From NCBI RefSeq assembly GCF_900142965.1, contig NZ_FRCQ01000008.1, positions 1 to 64,000 on the forward strand: a stretch of 64,000 nt of DNA. The letters are read 5' to 3'. Numbering within the stretch: position 1 is the first letter of the stretch; every line of letters begins with the position of its first letter. Below, piece by piece: positions 24,339 through 32,261 of this stretch. The position numbers were made by a program, and so were the translations under genes. The notes under the pieces are model-generated. The model was not told where the DNA came from. It was given only the letters and a program-made list of their open reading frames with translations, and did not search any database. The DNA is from Rhizobacter sp. OV335. GTDB lineage: Bacteria > Pseudomonadota > Gammaproteobacteria > Burkholderiales > Burkholderiaceae_C.

Positions 24339-25460
24339 TTATGCCGGCCGCAACAAGCCGGCGAACCCGGGCTGGTCGATGGATCGCACGATCGTTCGTG
24401 AACCCTGGCGCGGTGATCTTTGGGGACTGCGCGCGTTTTCGATCAGCACCGAATCGCCGAACTCGTGCGTGCGGTAGCCGCGGGCGGCCAGCGCGGCGTC
24501 AGCACGGCGCAGCACCGACGCATCGACGAAGGCCTGCAACAGCGCATGGTGGCTGCTGCCCGGCTCGTGCGTGCCGCTGACGATCGCGTCGACCACCTGC
24601 AGCCGGCTGGACGGCCCGAGCCGCTGGGTCGCGAGGCCCTCGCCGGCGCGCAGCGGCCCGGCCTGCGCCGCATGCTCGAGCGCCCGCGTGACGGTGGTGC
24701 CGAGCGCGACGATGCGCCCGCCGCTGCGCCGGGTGTCGGCGATGGCCCGCAGCGTCGACGCCGGCAGGTGGTAGGGCTCGTCGAACGGCAGCCGCGCATC
24801 GAGGGCGGCATCGCCGGTCGACGACAGGCCGGCCGCATGCGTCAGCGTCGCGAAGCCGATCGCGCGCTCGCGCAGCGCATGCAGCATCTGCCAGTCGAGC
24901 ACGAAACCGGCCGACGGTGGCTCGAACGCGACCGGCAGTGCCGCCACGCGCGTCCACACATCCCACAGCGCGAGCGGCTGCGGCACGTGGGCGTACTGGA
25001 TCGGCCGGCCGTGGCGGGCGATGCCGGCCCAGATCGCGTCGGCATCGCCGTCGAAGCGCAGCTCGATCAGGCGCGGGTGGTCGAGCAGGCGCGCGACCGT
25101 GGCCTGCAGCGGGCCGAGCTGCAGCCGATCGCCCGCGCACAACGGCGGCGGCGCGGGGCGGTCTTCGGTGCGGGTGTGGAAATCGCCGGCACCGAAGACG
25201 ATCGCGGTGAATGCGTGCACCGCATCGACCCGCAGCGAGGCCCGTCCGGCCAGCCGCACCTCGATCGGCTCGCCGGTGCGCAAGTGCGTGCCGTGCAGGC
25301 TGGCCGGCAGCGTCGCCGCGTCGTTGGCCACCAGCAGGTCGCCAGGGCGCAGCCAGTGGGCGAGGTGCGAGCGCTCGGCATGGTGCAGCTCGCCATGCCG
25401 GTCGATCACCAGCAGGCGGGCGTCGCGCGGGCGCTGGGTCGGCAGCGCGGCGGCCTTCAT
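24339..25460 (-). CDS. QueA-like S-adenosylmethionine:tRNA ribosyltransferase-isomerase family protein
   Basis: This 373-residue protein has the QueA fold: LRPGDLLVANDAATLPASLH matches the QueA block containing FNDTRVIPARL, and ALGTTVTRALEHA matches its C-terminal GTT(S/V)xRxLE. The glycine-rich catalytic stretch LHVGxGTF of true QueA is replaced here by IGFATLTHAAGLSS, so this is a divergent paralogue whose role in queuosine synthesis is doubtful. It starts in an ATGA overlap with the preceding SDR gene, so the pair is co-translated. Confidence 0.75.
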   Translation of the reverse strand: MKAAALPTQRPRDARLLVIDRHGELHHAERSHLAHWLRPGDLLVANDAATLPASLHGTHLRTGEPIEVRLAGRASLRVDAVHAFTAIVFGAGDFHTRTEDRPAPPPLCAGDRLQLGPLQATVARLLDHPRLIELRFDGDADAIWAGIARHGRPIQYAHVPQPLALWDVWTRVAALPVAFEPPSAGFVLDWQMLHALRERAIGFATLTHAAGLSSTGDAALDARLPFDEPYHLPASTLRAIADTRRSGGRIVALGTTVTRALEHAAQAGPLRAGEGLATQRLGPSSRLQVVDAIVSGTHEPGSSHHALLQAFVDASVLRRADAALAARGYRTHEFGDSVLIENARSPQRSPRQGSRTIVRSIDQPGFAGLLRPA

Positions 25461-26170
25461 GCGGCCTCCGCGTGGGCGACGGTGTTGGCGATCAGCGCGA
25501 CGATGGTGCGCGCCGCATCGGCCGGGCGCTTCAGCGTCGCCGGATCGGCATCGGGCACGGCCAGCGCATGCAGCGGCGTGTCCATGTCGCCCGGGTCGAC
25601 CGAGAACACGCGCACGCCGTGCTCGCGCAGCTCGGCATCCCAGATGCGGCTCAGGTGGTGCAGCGCCGCCTTGCTGGCCCCGTAGGCGCCCCAGCCGGGG
25701 TAGGGCGTGACGGCGGCATCGCTGCTGATGTTGAGCACCAGTGCCTGCGCCCCGCCGCGCGCCGACGCGGCCAGCGCGCCGAGCAGCGCCTTGCCGAGGC
25801 GGAACGGCCCGAGCACATTCGTCGCGAGCGCGGCCTCCAGGTCCTCGCACTCGGTGTCCGCCAGCAGCGCGAGCGGCACCGGGCCCAGGCTCGACGCGTT
25901 GTTGACCAGCACGTCCAGCCCGCCGAGCGCGCTGTTGACCTGCAGCGCGATCAGGTGGATGTCGTCGCGGCGCGCGATGTCGCCGGCGATGCCGTGCGTG
26001 CCGGGCAGGTCCTGCGCGACCCGCCGCACGCGCGCCGCATCGCGGGCGATGAACGCGACGCGCGCGCCGCGGGCCGACAGCGCCTGCACCAGCGCGAGGC
26101 CGAGGCCCGAGGTGCCGCCGGTGATGGCCACGCGCAGTCCGGCCAGTGGATCGTCTCGAAGGGTGTTCAT
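25457..26170 (-). CDS. SDR family oxidoreductase
   Basis: This 237-residue short-chain dehydrogenase/reductase shows the nucleotide-binding motif TGGTSGLGLAL, the NNASS motif, a conserved N in TNVLGPF, the catalytic Ser in LNISSDAA and Tyr/Lys in YGASKAAL. Arg residues after the second strand (FIARDAARVRR) favour NADP(H). Substrate is unknown. The start at 26170 is preferred to 26218. Its 3' end overlaps the QueA-like gene (ATGA), and it is divergent from an XRE-cupin regulator. Confidence 0.87.
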   Translation of the reverse strand: MNTLRDDPLAGLRVAITGGTSGLGLALVQALSARGARVAFIARDAARVRRVAQDLPGTHGIAGDIARRDDIHLIALQVNSALGGLDVLVNNASSLGPVPLALLADTECEDLEAALATNVLGPFRLGKALLGALAASARGGAQALVLNISSDAAVTPYPGWGAYGASKAALHHLSRIWDAELREHGVRVFSVDPGDMDTPLHALAVPDADPATLKRPADAARTIVALIANTVAHAEAA

Positions 26171-26301
26171 GAGGAGACTCCGTAAAGTGATGGCCTCACG
26201 ATAGGCAGCCTCACGCACACCGCCCAGCGCGCGGACCGATCCGTTGGCGAAGCGTCCGTTCCGTCGTCAAGGCCGCGCCATGTGGTCACAATGCGGCCCT
26301 C

Positions 26302-26895
26302 ATGAGCGAGCCTGAAGCCCCGTCCAGCGCCACCGCCAGCCACCTGGCCCGCAACCTCGTCAGCCTGCGCCACGCGCGCGGGTTGACGCAGGACGGCCTC
26401 GCGAAATCGGCCGCGCTGCCGCGCTCGACGATCGCAACGCTGGAATCCGGCGACGGCAACCCGTCGCTGTCGGTGCTGGTGAAGGTGGCCGGCGCGCTCG
26501 GCGTGCCGATCGACGAGCTGCTGGCGTCGCCGCGTGCGATGGTGCGCCACTGGGCAGCTGACGAGGTCGCGCTGCGCAGCCGCCCGGCCGGCAAGGGCCG
26601 CGGCGTCATGCTGCGCGTGCTGGTGCCCGAATCGGTGCCGGACGAGATGATGGAGGTGATGGACTTCGAGCCCGGCGCGGTGATGGGCGGCACGCCGCAC
26701 CTGCCGGGCACGCGCGAGTTCTTCACCTGCCTGGACGGCCGCGTGAACCTGATGGTGGCCGGCGAGCGCTACACGCTGGCCGAGGGCGAGGTGCTGGCCT
26801 TCCCGGGCAACCTGCCGCACTCGTACCAGAACGCCGATGCGTTGCAGCCGGCGCGCGGCATTTCTCTGGTCGTGCTCGCGAAGGCCGGCGTGTGA
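26302..26895 (+). CDS. XRE-family regulator with C-terminal cupin domain
   Basis: This 197-residue repressor-type protein has an N-terminal helix-turn-helix (about 15-70, LVSLRHARGLTQDGLAKSAA, then LPRSTIATLESG) and a C-terminal cupin (about 115-190, FFTCLDGRVNLMVAGERYTL and FPGNLPHSYQNA). Proteins of this build often sense a small metabolite in the cupin and regulate the gene next to them. Here the neighbour is the divergent SDR/QueA-like pair (131-base gap), the most likely target. Confidence 0.87.
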   Translation: MSEPEAPSSATASHLARNLVSLRHARGLTQDGLAKSAALPRSTIATLESGDGNPSLSVLVKVAGALGVPIDELLASPRAMVRHWAADEVALRSRPAGKGRGVMLRVLVPESVPDEMMEVMDFEPGAVMGGTPHLPGTREFFTCLDGRVNLMVAGERYTLAEGEVLAFPGNLPHSYQNADALQPARGISLVVLAKAGV

Positions 26896-26902
26896 ATGAC
26901 GG

Positions 26903-26942
26903 CCCCTCGGTCGACGGGTACGTCGACCGATCCCCCGAGGGG
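26903..26942. repeat. Nested hairpin after the XRE-cupin gene
   Basis: CCCCTCGG (26903-26910) pairs with CCGAGGGG (26935-26942), and inside it GGTCGAC pairs with GTCGACC (26909-26915, 26922-26928). It begins eight bases after the stop codon and may act as a terminator, but there is no T-tract. A GGGCCGGC/GGCCCGGC-like stem follows at about 26949-26973. Confidence 0.5.
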
Positions 26943-27055
26943 ATGCGGGCCGGCTTGGGGCGGCCCGGCGCTCGGCCCGCTGCCCCTGCCAAGCACAGGG
27001 AATCGATGCGCCCCTATGCTGGCGCCCGCACTTCCGCACCCGAGGAGAAATTCGA

Positions 27056-28018
27056 ATGACATTCACGCCCTGGATTCGCAACGGCATCGCCGCGCTGGTC
27101 GGCTCGCTGGTCCTCGCCACCGCCGCGCAGGCCGGCGCGCCGCAGCTCAAGACGCAGGCGCCCGGCTTCTACCGGATGATGCTCGGCGACATCGAGGTGA
27201 CCGCGCTGTTCGACGGCACGCTCGACCTGCAGCCCAAGCAGCTGCTGACCAACACGACACAGAAGGACGTCGGCAAGCTGCTCGACAAGGGTTTCCAGAA
27301 GGACACCGTGCAGACCTCGGTCAACGGCTACCTGATCAACACCGGCAGCAAGCTGGTGCTGGTCGACACTGGCGCCGCCGGCCTGTTCGGCCCGACGGCC
27401 GGCAACCTGCTGGCCAACCTGAAGGCCTCCGGCTACCAGCCCGAGCAGGTCGATGAGGTCTACATCACCCACATGCACCCCGACCACGTCGGCGGGCTGC
27501 TGGCCGATGGCAAGCCGGCGTTCCCGAACGCCATCGTGCGGGCCGACCAGCATGACGCCGACTTCTGGCTGAGCCAGGCCACGATGGAGAAAGCCCCGAA
27601 GGAGGTGCAAGGCTTTTTCCAGGGCGCGATGGCCTCGCTGAACCCGTATGTCGCCGCCGGCAAGTTCAAGCCCTTCGACGGCGAGGCCGAGCTGGTGCCG
27701 GGCGTGCGCTCGTTCGCCGCGCGCGGCCACACGCCGGGCCACTCGATCTACGCGGTCGAGTCCAAAGGCCAGAAGCTGGTGCTGTGGGGCGACCTGATGC
27801 ACGTCGCCGCGGTGCAGTTCGCGCAGCCGCAGGTCACGATCTCGTTCGACAGCGATTCGAAGTCGGCCGCGATCCAGCGCAAGAAGGCCTATGCCGATGC
27901 AGCCAAGGGCGGCTTCCTGGTGGCGGGCGCCCACCTGCCGTTCCCGGGCATCGGGCACATCCGCGCCGAAGGGCGCGGCTACATCTGGGTGCCGGTGGAT
28001 TACCAGCAGATCCGTTGA
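27056..28018 (+). CDS. Exported metallo-beta-lactamase-fold hydrolase
   Basis: This 320-residue protein has a signal peptide (NGIAALVGSLVLATAAQAG) and a complete metallo-hydrolase domain: the zinc motif THMHPDHVGGL at about 138-148, a later His in AARGHTPGHSIY, Asp in LWGDLMHV, and C-terminal His in GAHLPFPG. It probably acts in the periplasm; the family includes lactonases, and the substrate is not deducible. A strong GAGGAG ribosome site precedes the ATG, and a TATGCT -10-like box lies at 27014-27019. Confidence 0.87.
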   Translation: MTFTPWIRNGIAALVGSLVLATAAQAGAPQLKTQAPGFYRMMLGDIEVTALFDGTLDLQPKQLLTNTTQKDVGKLLDKGFQKDTVQTSVNGYLINTGSKLVLVDTGAAGLFGPTAGNLLANLKASGYQPEQVDEVYITHMHPDHVGGLLADGKPAFPNAIVRADQHDADFWLSQATMEKAPKEVQGFFQGAMASLNPYVAAGKFKPFDGEAELVPGVRSFAARGHTPGHSIYAVESKGQKLVLWGDLMHVAAVQFAQPQVTISFDSDSKSAAIQRKKAYADAAKGGFLVAGAHLPFPGIGHIRAEGRGYIWVPVDYQQIR

Positions 28019-28041
28019 AGGTCCGCTGAAGGGTCCTTGAC

Positions 28042-28812
28042 TCAGTCGGGTGCGACCAGCACCCGGACCCCGAGCGCCTGGACTTCGGGCCAGGCGCGGT
28101 CGCTGACCAGCGTGTGCACCTCGGCCCACTGCCCGACGGCGAACGGCGACACGTTGTTCTGCTTCGAATGATCGGCCAGCACCATCGTGCGGGCCGCGGC
28201 GCCGATCATCGCGCGCTTGGTGGCCGCGTCGGCCTCGTCGGTGACGGTGATGCCCATGCGCAGGTCGACCGAGCACGCGCCCGGCACCGCCCAGTCGGCC
28301 CGGCACTGCTGCAGCATCTCGCGCGCCGCCGGCCCCCACAGCGCACGCGCCTGCGTGTGCCAGGTGCCGCCAGTCAGCACCAGCTGCACGCCGGGGTCGC
28401 GGTCGAACAGCGCCGCGACGTCGAGCGAGTTCGTGATCACCGTGACCGGCCGCGCCGTCAGCGCGCGCGCCAGGCTCAGCGAGGTCGAGCCGGCATCGAT
28501 GATCACCGTCTGCCCCGGCTCGATCAGCGCCGCGCCGGCGCGGCCGATCGCCTGCTTCGCATCCGCCATCACGTCCGCGCGCCCCGCGAAATCGAGCCGC
28601 GCCGTATCGAGCGACACCGCGCCGCCATGCGTCTTGTGCAGCGCGCCCTGGGCCTGCAGGTCGAGCAGGTCGCGGCGGATCGTGTGCTCGGAGACGCCCA
28701 TCATCCGAGCAAGATCGAGCACCTCGACACGCCCCTTCTCCTGCAGCAGCTTCAGCGTGCGCGCCCGGCGTTCTTCGCCGAACCAGGGAGGGGCAGGTGT
28801 CTTGCGGACCAT
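28042..28812 (-). CDS. DeoR/GlpR-family transcriptional regulator
   Basis: This 256-residue regulator has the N-terminal DeoR helix-turn-helix (about 17-70, VLDLARMMGVSEHTIRRDLL and ALHKTHGGAV) and the C-terminal sugar-phosphate sensor domain (DAGSTSLSLARAL, VLTGGTW, and MVLADHSK). Such proteins usually repress sugar or nucleoside genes and respond to a phosphorylated intermediate. It is divergent from the MFS transporter at 28911, its probable target. A CTTGA-N10-TCAAG dyad at 28867-28886 lies in the gap. Confidence 0.88.
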   Translation of the reverse strand: MVRKTPAPPWFGEERRARTLKLLQEKGRVEVLDLARMMGVSEHTIRRDLLDLQAQGALHKTHGGAVSLDTARLDFAGRADVMADAKQAIGRAGAALIEPGQTVIIDAGSTSLSLARALTARPVTVITNSLDVAALFDRDPGVQLVLTGGTWHTQARALWGPAAREMLQQCRADWAVPGACSVDLRMGITVTDEADAATKRAMIGAAARTMVLADHSKQNNVSPFAVGQWAEVHTLVSDRAWPEVQALGVRVLVAPD

Positions 28813-28910
28813 CGTGGCGCGAATTCTAGCTTGCCCGGCTCGGTTGACTGCTCTAATATGCTCGAACTTGATCGATTTCGCTCAAGCACGTTCATGCTTT
28901 CGGAGCCGCC

Positions 28911-30089
28911 ATGTCTTCCTCCCCCACCGCCTCGCGTGCAGAGCACCTCGCGATGGCCGCCGTGTTCTTCGCCAACGGCGCCGGCTTCGCGAGCTGGGTT
29001 TCGCGCATCCCCGCGGTGCGCGATGCGCTGAGCCTGAGCGAAGGCCAGCTCGGCATGGCGCTGCTGGCAATGGGCGCCGGCGCGCTGGTCTCGTTCCAGC
29101 TGGCCGGGCGCGGCATCGGCCAGCTCGGCGCGCGCGGGCTGACGCTCGCGACCGGCTTCGTCTACTGCTTCCTGCTGCCGCACCCGGTGCTGGTCGGCTC
29201 GCTGCTGCCGCTGGCGTTCACGCTGTTCCTGCTCGGCGCGGCCAACGGCGCGATGGACGTCGCGATGAACGCACTGGCGGTCGAGGTCGAGTCGCGCCGC
29301 GGCAAGCCGATCATGTCGGGCCTGCACGGGCTGTGGAGCGCCGGCGGCCTGTGTGGCGCGGCGCTCGGCGGCACGATGGCGCACCACGGCATCGCGCCGG
29401 GCCTGCACATCGGCGCGGTCGCGGCGGTGCTCGCGGTGGTGCTGCTGGTCGCGATGCGCTGGCTGCAGGCCACCCCGCCGAAGCCGGCCGAGCCGGCGCC
29501 GCATTTCGCGCTGCCCGAGCCGGGCATGGGCGGCCTCGGCGCGATCGTGTTCTGCGCGTTCCTGATCGAAGGCGGCATGGCCGACTGGAGCGCGGTCTAC
29601 GTGAAGGACGGCCTGGGACTGAGCGCCGCGCTCGGCGCCTTCGGCTACGCCGCGTTCGCCTGCGCGATGATGGTCCTGCGCCTGGCCGGCGACCGGCTGA
29701 TGGCGGTGTGGCGCGCCGCCACGCTGCTGCGGGCCGGCAATGCGGTGGCAGCGCTGCTGTTCGCCGCCGCGCTGCTGACGCAGAACGCGGGGCTGACGCT
29801 CGCGGCCTTCGTCGCCGTCGGGCTCGGCGTCGCCACCGTCGCACCGCTGGTCTTCGGCACCGCCGCACGGCGGGCCCGGCGCGGCCCGGGCCAGGGCATC
29901 GCGGCGATGGCGACGCTCGGCTACGGCGGCTTCCTGCTCGGGCCGCCGCTGATCGGCTGGCTCGCCCAACTGACGAGCCTGCGCTTCGCGCTGCTGGTGC
30001 TGGCCGGGCTGGCCGCTACGATCGCGCTGCTCGCCCACCACCTCGACGAACCCCGGCCGGCGCCGGCGACGAACCCGGCACGGGCGTGA
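28911..30089 (+). CDS. MFS transporter
   Basis: This 392-residue inner-membrane protein has about 12 membrane segments. The start, FFANGAGFASWVSRIPAVRD, and GLHGLWSAGGLCGAALGG in the middle resemble the YbjJ-like branch of the major facilitator superfamily. Its divergent DeoR neighbour suggests a sugar or sugar-derived substrate, but direction and substrate are not known. The last 74 bases overlap the convergent TetR gene, an unusually long overlap. Confidence 0.85.
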   Translation: MSSSPTASRAEHLAMAAVFFANGAGFASWVSRIPAVRDALSLSEGQLGMALLAMGAGALVSFQLAGRGIGQLGARGLTLATGFVYCFLLPHPVLVGSLLPLAFTLFLLGAANGAMDVAMNALAVEVESRRGKPIMSGLHGLWSAGGLCGAALGGTMAHHGIAPGLHIGAVAAVLAVVLLVAMRWLQATPPKPAEPAPHFALPEPGMGGLGAIVFCAFLIEGGMADWSAVYVKDGLGLSAALGAFGYAAFACAMMVLRLAGDRLMAVWRAATLLRAGNAVAALLFAAALLTQNAGLTLAAFVAVGLGVATVAPLVFGTAARRARRGPGQGIAAMATLGYGGFLLGPPLIGWLAQLTSLRFALLVLAGLAATIALLAHHLDEPRPAPATNPARA

Positions 30090-30720
30090 CCATCGGCACC
30101 GCGGGCGCCGGCGCCATGCCCACCAGGTAGCCCTCCAGCACCTGCCGGCCGACCCGCACCAGGTCGAACGACTCCGGCTCCAGCAGCCAGGTGCGGATCA
30201 GCCCGTCGATCAGCGCATGCAGGCCGATCGCCACCGTGCGCGCCGGCGTGCGCAGCACGATCTGGTGGCGCTGCACCGCCCGCTTCAGCGCGCTCTCGAC
30301 GCGCGCCAGCATCTCGTTGTGCACCTGGCGATGCCGCTCCCACACCTTGTCGAGTTCGTCGACGTACTCGACCTTGTGGGAGGCGATGTCGAACACCCGG
30401 CGTACCTGCGGGTCGTGCACCGTCTTGCGCAGGGCATCGACAAAGCTTTCCAGAATGTGATCCACTGGCGCGTCCAACTGCGGGTCGTCGCTCGCGTGAA
30501 CCATCTGCTCCATCGGCAAGGTCACGCGCAGCATCATCGCGTTGAAGAGGTCGCCCTTGTCCTTGAAGTGCCAGTAGATGGCACCCCGGGTCAGGCCGGC
30601 CGCCAGCGCGATGTCGTTGAGCGACGTTCGCGACACGCCACGCTCCTGGAACACCAGCTCGGCGGTGTCCAGGATGTGGCTGCGGGTGGCCAGGGCCTCT
30701 TCTTTCGTTCGTCGCGCCAT
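30016..30720 (-). CDS. TetR-family repressor (AcrR/TtgR type) of the RND efflux operon
   Basis: This 234-residue protein has an N-terminal TetR helix-turn-helix (about 10-57, ILDTAELVFQERGVSRTSLN and ALAAGLTRGAIYWHFKDKGD) and a C-terminal ligand-binding domain of the AcrR/TtgR kind. The C-terminal tail of about 25 residues is proline- and glycine-rich. It is divergent from the MFP-RND-OMF operon, with a TtgR-like palindrome in the gap, so it should repress that operon and be released by drugs or aromatic compounds. The start at 30720 (MARRTKEEALATR) is typical of the family. Confidence 0.9.
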   Translation of the reverse strand: MARRTKEEALATRSHILDTAELVFQERGVSRTSLNDIALAAGLTRGAIYWHFKDKGDLFNAMMLRVTLPMEQMVHASDDPQLDAPVDHILESFVDALRKTVHDPQVRRVFDIASHKVEYVDELDKVWERHRQVHNEMLARVESALKRAVQRHQIVLRTPARTVAIGLHALIDGLIRTWLLEPESFDLVRVGRQVLEGYLVGMAPAPAVPMVTPVPGSSPAPAGVRRGGGRAARS

Positions 30721-30804
30721 CGCGTGGCGACTCCTCGGTGATCGGTGCCGGTAAGCACTCGGTAAGAGCGCTGCCACTACCGTGTAGGTAAGGTAAATGG
30801 GACG

Positions 30805-30830
30805 TTTACATTCAATCGTGTATGTATACT
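30805..30830. promoter_or_regulatory. AcrR/TtgR-like operator overlapping the efflux promoter
   Basis: TTTACATTCAA (30805-30815) and GTGTATGTATA (30818-30828) form an inverted repeat; 8 of 11 positions pair around a TC centre. TTTACAT...ATGTA-type dyads are the known targets of AcrR/TtgR-type repressors. A TATACT -10 box (30825-30830) overlaps the right arm, so binding would block transcription of the efflux operon. Confidence 0.65.
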
Positions 30831-30943
30831 AACCCGCATCGTCGACAAGTCCAGCCGGGTCTTCCACCCGGCCTTTGGGCTTGTCGGCTTTCCCCCAGCT
30901 CATCAGGCGCCCGCGGCGGGCGCAGCATCCGGAAGGGATTTGC

Positions 30944-32221
30944 ATGTCTGCGTTGAAGAACGTCGCGGCGGAAAGTGCTGCTGTTGGTTCCACGGCCCGA
31001 GGCGCGCAGCGCGCCCTCCAGGTGCTGCCGCTGGCGGTCGTCGTCGCGATGCTGGTGGCCTGCGGCGCCAAGGATGGCGCGGCCGGCGGTGCCGGTGCTG
31101 CCCCGGGTGGCGCCGGTGCCCCGCCACCGCCCGAGGTGGGGGTCGTGACGGTCGCGCCGCGCGAGGTCGGTCTGGTGACCGAGCTGCCGGGCCGGCTCGA
31201 GGCCTCGCGCGTCGCCCAGGTGCGGGCCCGCGCGGCCGGCATCCTGCAGAAGCGGCTGTTCCGCGAAGGCAGCGACGTGAAGGCCGGCCAGGCCTTGTTC
31301 CAGATCGATTCAGCGCCCTACGTCGCGAACCAGCAGAGCGCCCAGGCGGCGCTCGCGCGCGCCCAGGCCAACCTGACGCAGGCCACCGCGCAGGCCGAGC
31401 GCTACAAGCCGCTGATCGAGGCCAACGCGATCAGCAAGCAGGACTTCGTCAACGCGGTCGCGGCGCAGAAATCCGCCGAGGCCGATGTCGCGTCGGCCCG
31501 CGCCGCGCTGCAGACCTCGCAGATCAACCTCGGCTACGCGTCGGTCACGTCGCCGATCGCCGGCCGCATCGGCCGCGCGCTGGTCACCGAAGGCGCGCTG
31601 GTCGGCCAGGGCGAGGCGACCCAGCTGGCCGTGGTGCAGCAGATCAACCCGATGTACGTGAACTTCACGCAATCGACCACCGAGACGCTGAAGCTGCGCA
31701 AGGCCCTCGAGGCCGGCAAGCTGAAGCGCGCCGGCGCCGACGATGCCGCGATCGTGCGCATCGTGCTGGAAGACGGCACCGAGTACGCGAAGCCGGGCCG
31801 GCTGCTGTTCTCCGACCTGACGGTCGACGCCACCTCGGGCCAGATCACGCTGCGCGCCGAGGTGCCGAACGCCGACGGCCTGCTGCTGCCCGGCATGTAC
31901 GTGCGCGTGCGGCTCGAGCAGGCGCAGGTCGACGGCGCGATCGCGCTGCCGCAGCAGGCGGTCACCCGCACCAACCAGGGCGACACCGTGATGGTGGTCG
32001 GTGCCGACGGCAAGGTTTCGCCGCGCCCGATCAAGATCGGCTCGGCCGCGCAGGACGGCCAGTGGCTCGTCACCGACGGCCTGAAACCCGGCGAGCAGGT
32101 GATGGTCGACGGCTTCCAGAAGCTGCGCGGCCCTGGCCCGGTGAAGCCGGTGCCGTGGCAGCCGCGTGCGGCGTCGGCCGCGGCGGCATCCGCTCCCGCT
32201 TCCGCTGCCTCGGGCAACTGA
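30944..32221 (+). CDS. RND efflux periplasmic adaptor subunit (AcrA/MexA type)
   Basis: This 425-residue adaptor is a lipoprotein (lipobox LVAC, Cys40), preceded by an unusually long n-region. After a Gly/Ala/Pro-rich linker come the barrel-sandwich, alpha-hairpin (RAQANLTQATAQAERYKPLI) and beta-barrel domains, ending in an alanine/serine-rich tail. It links the RND pump and the outer-membrane channel. The ATG follows GGAAGGG. First gene of the three-gene efflux operon. Confidence 0.93.
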   Translation: MSALKNVAAESAAVGSTARGAQRALQVLPLAVVVAMLVACGAKDGAAGGAGAAPGGAGAPPPPEVGVVTVAPREVGLVTELPGRLEASRVAQVRARAAGILQKRLFREGSDVKAGQALFQIDSAPYVANQQSAQAALARAQANLTQATAQAERYKPLIEANAISKQDFVNAVAAQKSAEADVASARAALQTSQINLGYASVTSPIAGRIGRALVTEGALVGQGEATQLAVVQQINPMYVNFTQSTTETLKLRKALEAGKLKRAGADDAAIVRIVLEDGTEYAKPGRLLFSDLTVDATSGQITLRAEVPNADGLLLPGMYVRVRLEQAQVDGAIALPQQAVTRTNQGDTVMVVGADGKVSPRPIKIGSAAQDGQWLVTDGLKPGEQVMVDGFQKLRGPGPVKPVPWQPRAASAAAASAPASAASGN

Positions 32222-32261
32222 GCCCGACTACCCAAAAGACAGAACCAGCGAGCCTTCCTCC

